A stretch of DNA of 64,000 bases from Bacillus sp. F19 (GTDB lineage Bacteria; Bacillota; Bacilli; Bacillales; Bacillaceae), in contig CP085710.1 of assembly GCA_023823795.1 (NCBI GenBank), forward strand, positions 708,001 to 772,000, written 5' to 3'. This document shows positions 46,771-55,500 of this stretch, piece after piece. A program made the position numbers and the translations under genes. Below the pieces are notes generated by a model, which had not been told where the DNA came from, ran no database searches, and worked only from the letters and a program-made list of their open reading frames with translations. Numbering within the stretch: the stretch's first letter is position 1; every line of letters begins with the position of its first letter.

Positions 46771-47063
46771 ATGGAAGTATTACAAAATTACATCAAAGCA
46801 ACAAATACTCACAATTTTGACGAAGTCAGAAAAGTGCTGCACCCTAATGCTGTTTACTTCTTCACAGATCGAAATTGTACTACTCACGAAGAAATCCAAA
46901 CATACTTTGAGAACGCTTGGTCATTGGTTGAAAACGAAAATTATGAAGCAAAAGATGTGAAATGGCTATTCACAACAAGTAACTCAGCAACTTGTACATA
47001 TACATATTTCTATGAAGGCTATATCAATGGAAAATATATAAGTGGTCATGGAAGAGCTACTAA
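46771..47063 (+). pseudogene. NTF2/SnoaL-like gene truncated by an insertion sequence
   Basis: About 98 native codons of an NTF2-like protein (MEVLQNYIKATNTHNFDEV ... YINGKYISGHGRATKV). The typical last strand is lost because the IS6-type inverted repeat begins at 47064; the reading frame then runs into the element and stops at 47103. The ATG at 46771 has GGGAGGA seven bases upstream. Confidence 0.8.
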
Positions 47064-47905
47064 GGTTCTGGTGCAAGTAATCTCTAAATCTTGGACATAC
47101 TGATACTATTACTCTAAAAAGGTGCGTGATCAGTATGGAAAAGGAAAATTTGTTCAAATGGAAGCACTATCAGCCTGATATTATTTTATTAACGGTAAGA
47201 TGGTACCTACGGTACACCCTAAGTTTTCGTGATTTGGTGGAAATGATGGAGGAGCGAGGTCTGTCCATTGCTCACACAACCATTATGCGTTGGGTACATC
47301 AATATGGTCCTGAGTTGGATAAGAGAATCCGACGTCATCTCAAACAAACCAATGACTCATGGAGAGTGGACGAAACGTACATAAAAGTAAAAGGACAATG
47401 GATGTACCTGTATCGTGCAGTCGATTCAGATGGGAATACCATTGACTTTTTCCTTAGTAAAACGAGAGATGCCAAATCAGCCAAGCGCTACTTGAAAAAA
47501 GCCTTGGCTTTTTCGTATGTTGCCAAACCTCGTGTAATAACAGTAGATAAAAATCCAGCTTATCCAGTAGCTATTCAACAGCTGAAAAACGAAAAAAAGA
47601 TGCTGGAAGGCATCCAAATAAGGCAAGTAAAATATCTGAACAACATCGTGGAACAGGATCATCGATTCATTAAGAAGCGAGTCCTTCCTATGTTAGGGTT
47701 CAAGTCTTTTGACACTGCTACATCCATTCTTTCAGGAGTAGAAGCCATGCATATGATTAAAAAAGAACAGATTGATTTGCGGGATCAGTCTGTCCAAAAT
47801 CAGAAAGAATTCATCCATCAATTGTTTGGGCTTACAGCATAAGATACGATTCCGCTAGGAATATATGCGCTTTATTCTCTTTTATTTTATCTTTGCACCA
47901 GAACC
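47064..47905 (+). mobile_element. IS6-family (IS240-like) insertion sequence, complete
   Basis: 842 bp bounded by inverted repeats GGTTCTGGTGCAA (left) and TTGCACCAGAACC (right, 47893-47905), enclosing one full transposase gene. The flanking 8-mers (GCTACTAA left, ATATTAAA right) differ, so no target duplication is visible. Confidence 0.92.
47135..47842 (+). CDS. IS6-family transposase
   Basis: A 235-aa DDE transposase, the usual length for IS240/IS257 relatives. It starts MEKENLFKWKHYQPDIILL; catalytic residues appear in WRVDETYIKVKGQW (Asp), VITVDKNPAYP (Asp) and EQDHRFIKKRVLP (Glu). The ATG at 47135 is preferred over the GTG at 47126. The reading frame is intact, so it is probably active. 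Confidence 0.95.
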   Translation: MEKENLFKWKHYQPDIILLTVRWYLRYTLSFRDLVEMMEERGLSIAHTTIMRWVHQYGPELDKRIRRHLKQTNDSWRVDETYIKVKGQWMYLYRAVDSDGNTIDFFLSKTRDAKSAKRYLKKALAFSYVAKPRVITVDKNPAYPVAIQQLKNEKKMLEGIQIRQVKYLNNIVEQDHRFIKKRVLPMLGFKSFDTATSILSGVEAMHMIKKEQIDLRDQSVQNQKEFIHQLFGLTA

Positions 47906-48188
47906 ATATTAAAAGCTATCTTTAACAATCTGATGCGTTAGTTACTATGTAATACCTCTCATTCATCATTACGTTTTATTTGAAAAACTTATTAGAACAA
48001 AACGTTATATTCATTTTCTTAGAGTTCTCAACAAAGAAAAAAGAATCCTTGTAGAACATATATTGACCCCGATAATCCTGAAAAAGACGAAGCACTGTTT
48101 GATGCTGAAATAGAAATTAACGGAAACTATGACGGGAACCCTACATGATAGACTGGGGCCCACTATAAATATTTTCCATAGTGGCCCC
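47906..48188 (+). other. Intergenic debris with one coding tail and a strong hairpin
   Basis: The codons DPDNPEKDEALFDAEIEI ... YDGNPT and stop (48065-48148) look like the end of a lost gene. A stem GGGGCCCACTAT ... ATAGTGGCCCC (48155-48188) follows. Confidence 0.45.
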
Positions 48189-48707
48189 TCATTCCTCGAA
48201 TCTTTTCCGTACCCTAAGTGTCAAAAAAAATAGAAAAAGCCTTCCGTTAGGAGGGCTTTTATGCTGTCCAATGCTCAAAAGAAGGTATCCGTAAGAATCC
48301 CTTCTTGTAAGGTTGCTATACTTTACGACTCCTTTTAGCCTCGGTTTTAGATATATATAATCGCTGCTTTCATCAACAACGAGTCTTTTATATTCAGAAT
48401 AAAGCTTTTTACGGTCTGAAGGTTTCATGAACTCCATGATCCCAGCTGACGAACCATCCTCAAAAGAAAGGAGCACGCCAAATTTACTTTTTCTCAATCC
48501 AGTAATGACAATGTCCTCATATTGATAATTAATAACCTTTAACCAATCATTAGATCGTGTGGCTGGAGAATACTTAGAATCCTTTCTTTTCAAGACAATG
48601 CCTTCAGGACCTTGTTCTTTTACAAGATTAAAGTATTGTTCCCCATGACCTTCTAAATACTGTACAAAAACAATATATTCATTTGAAGGCAATATCTCTT
48701 GAAGCAA
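48189..48707 (-). pseudogene. ATP-dependent DNA ligase, C-terminal part
   Basis: The frame holds the later ligase motifs: GPEGIVLKRKDSKYSPATRS (motif IV) and WLKVINYQYEDIVITG (motif V) and an OB-fold region, as in the short YoqV-type ligases of about 270 aa. The N-terminal nucleotidyl-transfer part is 1.7 kb away at 50416-50691 on the same strand. An in-frame stop precedes the TTG at 48707. The last 20 codons run through a terminator-like stem (AAAAGCCcTCC / GGAaGGCTTTT), so the original stop is also lost. Confidence 0.85.
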
Positions 48708-48947
48708 TGCTTTTCAAAGCGTACCTTTCAGCAAAAAGCCAAAGGGTACACTTTTGTGTGCAGTATTTTTCTTTTCTTAGCTGGTAATGCGTAAGCCTGT
48801 TACACGGTAGTTTGCTTATACTCTACGGATCACTTTTTTGTTTTTTTCCATTTTAAATTATTTGATTGAGTGTTACCTGCGATCTAAAAAGAAGTTCGAA
48901 TGAACGCAAAGTGTGGTAATATCTTAAAGTTTGATTAATTTATTTTC

Positions 48948-49601
48948 TTATCGAATGTACTTGTGCGAGCCGTCACAGTAGGGCTGCTTTTGAGATAGTC
49001 CACAAGTGCAATCATTTAATCCCTTTCCATTGAGAATTTGCTGCATACATTTTTCAACCCTTGACTCTCGAGTTTTGGATTGTTTGGCTTTAGAAAAATA
49101 AAGAATGTATTCTCTTTGTCGTCCCGGCGTCAATGCTTCAAAAGCGGTTTTCAAGGCAGGGATTTCATCGAATTTATTTTGAAGTTCTTCAGGAATTATG
49201 ATTTCTGTATTCTTTTTAAAATTCACTTCCAAACCGGCTTTTTCAACTTCAATGGCTTCATAAATATAGGCTTTCAAGATGGTTTCCATTTCAACTATTT
49301 CTTTAACATGGGTGAACCTAATCTGGCGCGCCGCCTGTACATTCTCCGTTTGTTGGATTAGAATCCCATGGGCATCCTGTAACAAGGCACCTTTGTGAAA
49401 CAGAAGCGCACAATATTCTTTGAATCCATGTATTAAAACTATGTTTTTTTTCTCAAACGTGTAACAAGGATTCATCCACTTAAATTCTTCGGTCAGCTCA
49501 CAGTCAAGAACGATATTTCTCAACTGCTCATATTCTTCCTTCCACTTTTTAGCTTTACTTAAAAATTCATCAACCTTAGGATTCATTCTACTATTTGTCA
49601 T
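48948..49601 (-). CDS. YdeI-like protein (DUF1801/OmdA domain) with C-terminal CDGSH motif
   Basis: A 217-aa protein: N-terminal DUF1801-like domain (about residues 10-120), a YdeI/OmdA-type helical region (PEELQNKFDEIPALKTAFEALTPGRQREYILYF) and at the end CTCGLSQKQPYCDGSH, an exact match to the CDGSH [2Fe-2S] cluster pattern CxCx2Sx3PxCDGxH. It may bind an iron-sulfur cluster. The ATG at 49601 has GAGGGGTG seven bases upstream. It lies with the frataxin-like gene inside the split ligase gene. Confidence 0.82.
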   Translation of the reverse strand: MTNSRMNPKVDEFLSKAKKWKEEYEQLRNIVLDCELTEEFKWMNPCYTFEKKNIVLIHGFKEYCALLFHKGALLQDAHGILIQQTENVQAARQIRFTHVKEIVEMETILKAYIYEAIEVEKAGLEVNFKKNTEIIIPEELQNKFDEIPALKTAFEALTPGRQREYILYFSKAKQSKTRESRVEKCMQQILNGKGLNDCTCGLSQKQPYCDGSHKYIR

Positions 49602-49693
49602 CAAGGAACACCCCTCTTCAATTTTTCGATCAGCTGACAGTCAAGAATAATCATTCTCAATTTCTCGAAAAGTGGTTGCTTATACGCTAATAA

Positions 49694-50063
49694 TTATTTC
49701 CGCCAAAAAGTTGAACAGTCTGCCTTATCCAAAATATTAAACTCGATCATTTTCTCAAGTAATGAGAAATCAACCGGACTATCCCACTGGATACGTACCA
49801 ACTGCTTGGTGTGATCATAGCCAGCCTGCACAATTTCATCAGAAAAATGATTAATCCCTGCCCTTTCAGGGGCAACAGCCAAATGATGTTTGGCTACGCT
49901 AAAGCCAATAATAAATGTGCCGTGATCGGTAAACATAGGCTGATTCCACGCAATTTTTGGCATTAAATTTGGAAATTTCTTAGTTACCCAAGCCAAAACC
50001 TTCCGTTCGGGCCCGATGTTGCGGGTTATCAATATGCGCTAAATATTCTGCAAAAACTTCCAT
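49694..50063 (-). pseudogene. fra: Frataxin-like iron chaperone gene with a frameshift
   Basis: The ATG at 50063, with GGAGGG eight bases upstream, starts MEVFAEYLAHIDNPQHRART, and a one-base shift near 50010 is then needed to reach VLAWVTKKFPN ... AWNQPMFTDHGTFIIGFSVAKHHLAVAPE ... FNILDKADCSTFWRK, which follows B. subtilis YdhG (Fra) closely to the end. Total 370 bases, not a multiple of three. It is either a dead gene or a sequencing error. Confidence 0.8.
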
Positions 50064-50415
50064 GTTGTTCCCTCCTAAAATAAAAATTATGTCGTTCAGA
50101 GAAATTCCTCAAACCCATTCGTTTGTAACTTTTTAAACTTCTACAAATAATACACAAACTCCTTCTTCCATAAAACTGCCCGTGAGTTTAAAAGCATTTC
50201 TTCACTAACTACATCCATCATAACTTTGATTCCGGTGTCTAATCAATGCGGGGCTTTATAGTGCTGGTTTGAGTGACAGGTGTGGAAGGATCTTGCCAAT
50301 CAGCCACCAAGCTGAACAAAAAAAAGAAGCGGTTCAATTCCCACTTCATATCGAGCAATCACTTTTCTATGTTTGTATGTAAACAATGATTTAACATTAT
50401 TATGAAAGCTTTTTA
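50064..50415. other. Intergenic region without a recognisable gene
   Basis: About 350 bases between the frataxin-like remnant and the ligase N-terminus. A minus-strand open tail (about 50140-50220, SEEMLLNSRAVLWKK) may be debris. It lies where the middle of the ligase gene should be. Confidence 0.4.
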
Positions 50416-50691
50416 TCACTTCTGAATATAGATAATTGCTTCAAAGTCTGGCCGTCCTTTACGGTCAGAAACAATAATCTCACCGTCAAGAATCGTTCCG
50501 TCAGGTGCGTCTATACGGTGCAGCTCCTTAAACTTTGCAGTAACTTCATTATTATGGCGTGTATATAATCTGACGTTCCCCTCAAATTTGGAGAGTGTCA
50601 GCCGTATTCCGTCAAGTTTTAGTTCACATAAGAAGTCTGGATTTGTAAAAGCCTCATCTGATTTATGAAGAAGCATTGGAGAAATGTACAT
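50416..50691 (-). pseudogene. ATP-dependent DNA ligase, N-terminal part
   Basis: 91 codons starting MYISPMLLHKSDEAF, with the AMP-accepting lysine motif ELKLDGIRLTLSKFEG (motif I, about residues 25-40), the RLYTRHNNEVT motif and DGEIIVSDRKGRPDFEA (motif III). After DFEA the sequence departs from the family and stops. AGGTGA lies six bases before the ATG. Together with 48189-48707 it would make most of a 270-aa ligase; about 45 central residues are missing. Confidence 0.88.
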
Positions 50692-50776
50692 TAGAATCAC
50701 CTAAGTTTCATTCTAAATCTTGGGATTAGGTTAGTAACTAGTGGTTTTTTTGGGAAAATAGGGATTAACTATTCAC

Positions 50777-50838
50777 GAATAATAAAGTTGTATGAAAAAT
50801 AATAAAGTCGTTTAAAAAATATAATAGTTGTTTAAAAA
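50777..50838. repeat. Three short tandem repeats, left border of the MBL cassette
   Basis: About 21-bp units AATAATAAAGTtGTaTgAAAA, AATAATAAAGTCGTTTAAAA and ATATAATAGTTGTTTAAAA follow one another. The first 19 bases (50777-50795) are repeated in inverted orientation at 51670-51688 with one mismatch. Confidence 0.7.
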
Positions 50839-50948
50839 TTAGCCGACATGAAAGGTTTTATATCCCCTTTTTCCATATCATGTATAATAAGTATATGGAA
50901 TATTCGGTTATTGAATGTTTCACAAACATGCAGTATGGAGGAAGAAAA

Positions 50949-51635
50949 ATGAAGATAATAGAGCTGCCAATTGAATTTGAATTTAATAGACAAAAAAATT
51001 ACATTTATCCTAACTTAATTATATTGAATAATGAACTAACTTTGGTCGATACAGGGTATACAAATTTCTTACCTTTAATTGAAAATGAAATTTTTAAAAA
51101 TGGGTATGAATTGAAGAATTTAAAGAATATAATCATTACTCACTATGATGATGATCATATAGGTTCCCTATATGATTTCAAAGAAAAGTATCCTTGGATT
51201 AACATTATAGCTAGTGAAAGTGAATCAAAATACATTAGTGGGGAAATGAAGTCAGAGAGATTGGTTCAAGCCGAAGAAATGCTAGAAAACATGCCAAATA
51301 AAGAAATTGAATTTGGTAAATGGTTTATACATCAATTAAAAAATTTGAAGCATGTTTCAATTGATGAAAAGGTAAATGATGGTGATATGATTTTAGATAA
51401 CAAATGCAGAGTAGTAGCAACACCAGGGCATACTTCAGGGCATATTTCATTGTATTTTCCAAGCTTAAAAAGTGTAATTACAGGTGATGCAGCTGTTAAT
51501 GAAGATCATGAATTGAACATTGCTAATCCACACTTTTGTTTAAATGTTGAGAAAGCGCAATGGTCTTTGAGAAAGGTTAAAAACCTTAAAGCTGAAACTT
51601 ACTATTGTTATCATGGTGGTAAATTCACTTTATAA
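50949..51635 (+). CDS. MBL-fold metallo-hydrolase
   Basis: A 228-aa metallo-beta-lactamase-fold protein. Metal motifs: THYDDDHIGSL (about residues 57-67; HxDxDH variant, as in several Bacillus hydrolases), PGHTSGHISLYF with the next His (about 158-169), VITGDAA Asp (about 176-182) and a final His in YYCYHGGKF. The ATG at 50949 has GGAGGA five to six bases upstream; the upstream frame to 50880 is rejected. The substrate is unknown. The gene stands alone between inverted repeats and is very AT-rich compared with the core genes. Confidence 0.85.
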   Translation: MKIIELPIEFEFNRQKNYIYPNLIILNNELTLVDTGYTNFLPLIENEIFKNGYELKNLKNIIITHYDDDHIGSLYDFKEKYPWINIIASESESKYISGEMKSERLVQAEEMLENMPNKEIEFGKWFIHQLKNLKHVSIDEKVNDGDMILDNKCRVVATPGHTSGHISLYFPSLKSVITGDAAVNEDHELNIANPHFCLNVEKAQWSLRKVKNLKAETYYCYHGGKFTL

Positions 51636-51669
51636 ATTTTGGGGTTAACATAGATATTCGGCTTTAAAA

Positions 51670-51688
51670 TCAAACAACTTTATTATTC
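51670..51688. repeat. Inverted repeat, right border of the MBL cassette
   Basis: TCAAACAACTTTATTATTC is the reverse complement of 50777-50795 at 18 of 19 positions. A degenerate direct copy (gaataaagtcgtgatgtttg) follows at about 51722. Confidence 0.75.
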
Positions 51689-51762
51689 AGTTTTATAACA
51701 ACAATCGCGAATCGATGTTTTGAATAAAGTCGTGATGTTTGAAAAAAAGTTACGATGCTTTG

Positions 51763-51797
51763 CCCCTTTGGATATAGCTATCTAAAGGGGTGTTTTT
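51763..51797 (+). terminator. Terminator-like hairpin after the MBL cassette
   Basis: CCCCTTT-ggatatagctatct-AAAGGGG then TGTTTTTA. Confidence 0.75.
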
Positions 51798-52250
51798 ATA
51801 GTGAAAGGAAAAGTACATCTGAATTAAAAGGTGGATTAGGGAATTGTTGAGTGACAATAGAGTTGTTCCGCAATCGGGCCATATTCTGGAGTAAAAAAAG
51901 GCAATTAGGTGGTTCATCTCGAAATGTATGTTATTCCATTATAGAATTAGCCCCCGTTGGAGTGAGCTCTAACATTTTGTCAGCTAACTTATTAAGAAAA
52001 TAACGGTCATTTTGGTATTCTCATTTTAGAATTTATAGATCTCTTAATGGTTTTATGAATTTTAATCAAATACCCTGTAAGTACTAGGCACCGGTTTTGT
52101 CCGGTGCCTTTTGAAGAAGATGTTGCCCATCTCCCCAATATGAAGCTAAATATACATTGAAGCAGAATTGGTGATCATATTATTTATTCCTGAAACCGAA
52201 GGAAAAATAATATAGTAGTCTCCTTAAACTACTATATTATTAAAATTATC
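51798..52250. other. Intergenic region with repeat and hairpins
   Basis: It holds a second copy of the TTGTTCnGCAATCGGGC block (about 51866-51890), a hairpin GGCACCGG-ttttgt-CCGGTGCC with TTTT tail (52087-52112), and a 13-bp-arm palindrome ATAATATAGTAGT ... ACTACTATATTAT (52207-52241). No gene recognised. Confidence 0.55.
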
Positions 52251-52254
52251 TATA

Positions 52255-52456
52255 TTCCCCCAATTTAAGCCTTTTACTAAAATGAAAATTCGACAATATT
52301 CGTAACATTCTCCTATAAAAAAACAAAAATTCTTTGTTAATATCACTTTAATACAATTTTTTTATTAAATTTTCCAAATTAAAGATTAAGTATCATGTGA
52401 AATCCCCCCATTTACACTCTTTAAAGATGCACTTACATTTAAATTGTATGTATTAT
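52255..52456 (+). promoter_or_regulatory. Upstream region of protease 1 with two C5 motifs
   Basis: TTCCCCCAATTTA (52255-52267) and AAATCCCCCCATTTAC (52400-52415) recur in the same arrangement before protease 2. Then follows a conserved block GATGCaCTTACAtTTaAATT with TATTAT (52451-52456) as a possible -10 box. Confidence 0.6.
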
Positions 52457-52512
52457 CCTGCGAGGGGGAAAATTTTTATCATAATATTTTAATGGGGGAG
52501 AGGTAAAAGAGA

Positions 52513-55500
52513 ATGAAAAAGAAGTTTATTAAAAAAGTGACAACGCTTGCATTGGGGCTAGGTTTGCTTTCTAGCAGTCTATCAATCACATATCTTAGTC
52601 TACCAACTAAAGTACGTGCTGAGGAGACTCTATTACCACTTTTTCAAAGTGGATCTGTATCAAGTACAAAGTCTGAACAAATCTTGGCTTCTCTGACTAA
52701 AGAGCAGCGGGAGGCGCTGACTAAGCTTCAAGCCTCCGAAAACTATGGGCCACAAGGATTTAATGAAGAAGAATTAAAGAGTGATAATGAAATCACTGTT
52801 ATTGTTGAGTTTAAGACCAAGCCTGAGAAAGTTGCGGTTCTTGATGCTGCATTAAAGGGAAAGAAATTAACAGCTGTGCAAGCGAAAAACAAAATTGACC
52901 ATGAGCACGCTACTTTTGAAGAGGATGTAAAGAGAATTTTGCCATCCACTCTAGAAAAAAGTGGAAAAAAGGCTTATCAAATAACGCGTTCCTTTAAAAC
53001 AGCCTACAACGGGGTTTCTATGAAACTACCCGCAAATGAAGTAGAGTCGCTACTTCAATCAGATGCTGTAAAAGCAGTTTATAAAAGTGTTACATTTACT
53101 ATCGATCCGCCAATCCAATCAGATTCTAGTGAAGAAGAAGAATCTACTAAAAGAATAGAGAGTATTCCTTTTCTAGGTGTAGACAAGTTACATAAAGAGG
53201 GTATTACAGGAAAAGGAGTGAAGGTCGGAGTCATTGACACAGGTATCGATTATCACCATCCTGATTTAAAAGGTGCTTTTAAGGGTGGATATGATTTTGT
53301 AGATAACGATCTTGATCCAATGGAAACATCATACGACGATTGGAAAAAGTCTGGACTTCCAGAGACTAGTGAAGGTGGTTCACCATATTATACGAATCAT
53401 GGTACGCATGTTTCAGGTACGATTGCAGGGCGAGCAAAAAATACGAGCGGTGTAGCTGTAAAAGGAATTGCACCTGAAGCTGAAGTTTATGGATATCGTG
53501 TTTTAGGGCCATATGGAACGGGTGGACTGGAAGATATTCTAGCGGGTATAGAAAAAGCAGTTAGCGATGGCATGGATGTTATCAATCTATCATTAGGGAT
53601 CAACATCAATGATCCGCAGTATCCTACAAGTACAGCTATCAACTATGCGGTTTTAAATGGTGTGACCGTGGTTGTTTCGGCTGGTAACTCTGGACCTTAT
53701 TCGTATACTCTTGGCTCTCCGGGAGCGGCTGCTTTAGCATTGACGGTTGGAGCTAGCAGTACACCAATTCCGGTAGCGCAATATACTGGAGTAGTATCTG
53801 GTTCTACGACAGAATTTCTTTTAAGCAATCTATACAGTGATTTAGTGACCGATTTGAGTGTTTTTAACAATCATCAATATGAGGTCATTGATTTAGGGGT
53901 CGGTTTGGAATCCGATTACGTTGGGAAGGATGTCGCTGGAAAGATCGTTTTCGTGAGTACCGGCGTTATTGGGACTCAAACTAAAACCGTTTATGCCAAG
54001 AATAACGGTGCAGCTGCCATCATCGCATATCACAATATCCCAAATAGCGGGACAAACCCTTTCGTAAGAGAGGATCAAAACTTCATTCCTGCTTTTTCCA
54101 TTAGCTATGAGCAAGGATTGGAGTTAAAAGCACAATTAGCTACAGGCAATACGAAATTGACTTTTAAAAATTTTAAAGAAGAATATACAGAAGGTGATAA
54201 GCTTGCTTGGTTCAGCTCTCGCGGGCCATCACGCAAAAATTACGATATGAAGCCAGAAATCACCGCCCCAGGTGTGAACGTTTTATCAAGCGTTCCAGCT
54301 TATTCGGTTTATCAAAATGATCCATCTAATTATCAATACGCTTATAACCGCATGTCTGGTACATCAATGGCCGCACCTCATGTAACAGGAATTTCTGCTT
54401 TATTACTACAGGCAAATCCTGATCTCGAGCCAAGTGATATTAAAACGATTTTGATGAATACAGCTAAACCATTAGCAGACCAATATAGTGTATTTGAAGT
54501 AGGAGCAGGTCGTGTCGATCCATATCGTGCCATCCACGCAGGAATGGAGCTTCAAGTTCAAGATGAAACTCCAATTCGCGTAAATGAAGAAAACATTGTA
54601 ATGAAAGAAGAGACAGGCGGGATTAGTTTCGGTAATCATTATGCAAACGAAGAAACTATTATTAAAAAGACTGTAAATATTACAAATTTAGAAGATAAAA
54701 AGAAAAAGTTTGATGTGGATGTCCAATTTCAAACAGATATCAGTGGATCACTAAATGCTAGTTCTAATGAGGTGATAGTAGATATTCCGAAGGTTATTCC
54801 GGTTCAATCTTTTAAAACAAAAAAAGTGCCTGTTTCCATAACGGTTCCTGCGACTGCCAAAGCCGGCATTTATGAAGGCTATGTTAACATGACAAACCAA
54901 GACGACAAAAACGAACAATATCGGATTCCGTTTAGCGTTCGAACAACTGAGGAAGGAATTGACTCTGCTTCCCTTTCTTCAAATACAATTTCACCTTACC
55001 ATTTACAAGTGAGCCCAACTAGTACTACCTGGTATGAAAAATTGAATTTCAGATTAAAGTCTCCTATGAAATGGCTGGATTTAGTTGTGGTTGATGGAAA
55101 AACTGGAGAGGATATAGGATTTTTAGAAACGATTTATACGGAAGATTTGTATGATAATACGAACTATTATGTTGATAGGATATTTGATGGTAGATACTAT
55201 GCGTTTACTGGAAATCCAGAAAAGCCTATCTCCTCTCAACAGAGTTATGTAAAACCTGGATATTACCGGATTAAAGTTATTGGTACAAGTGAACGTGATC
55301 ATATTTTTACAACGAATAATGATATATATGTTGACCCTAACAGCTCAACGATGACAACAACTTTAGATGGAAATGAATCACCTGTCTTTGAATATCAGCC
55401 GGGACAAAAAACAGTTCCTCTTCATGTTAAAGTTACAGATGAAGAAGTGGAAAAGATGTTGGCATCGGGAATGAATGTAAATCAGTCAATCAACTCCGTC

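Noticed and set aside
47906-48188. Prophage border
   Set aside because: No integrase, phage structural gene or attachment-site repeat was found; the ligase resembles a phage-borne type, but a single gene is not enough.
52207-52241. Riboswitch or T-box before protease 1
   Set aside because: Only a simple AT-rich palindrome is present, without conserved riboswitch or T-box sequence, and it lies far upstream of the start codon.
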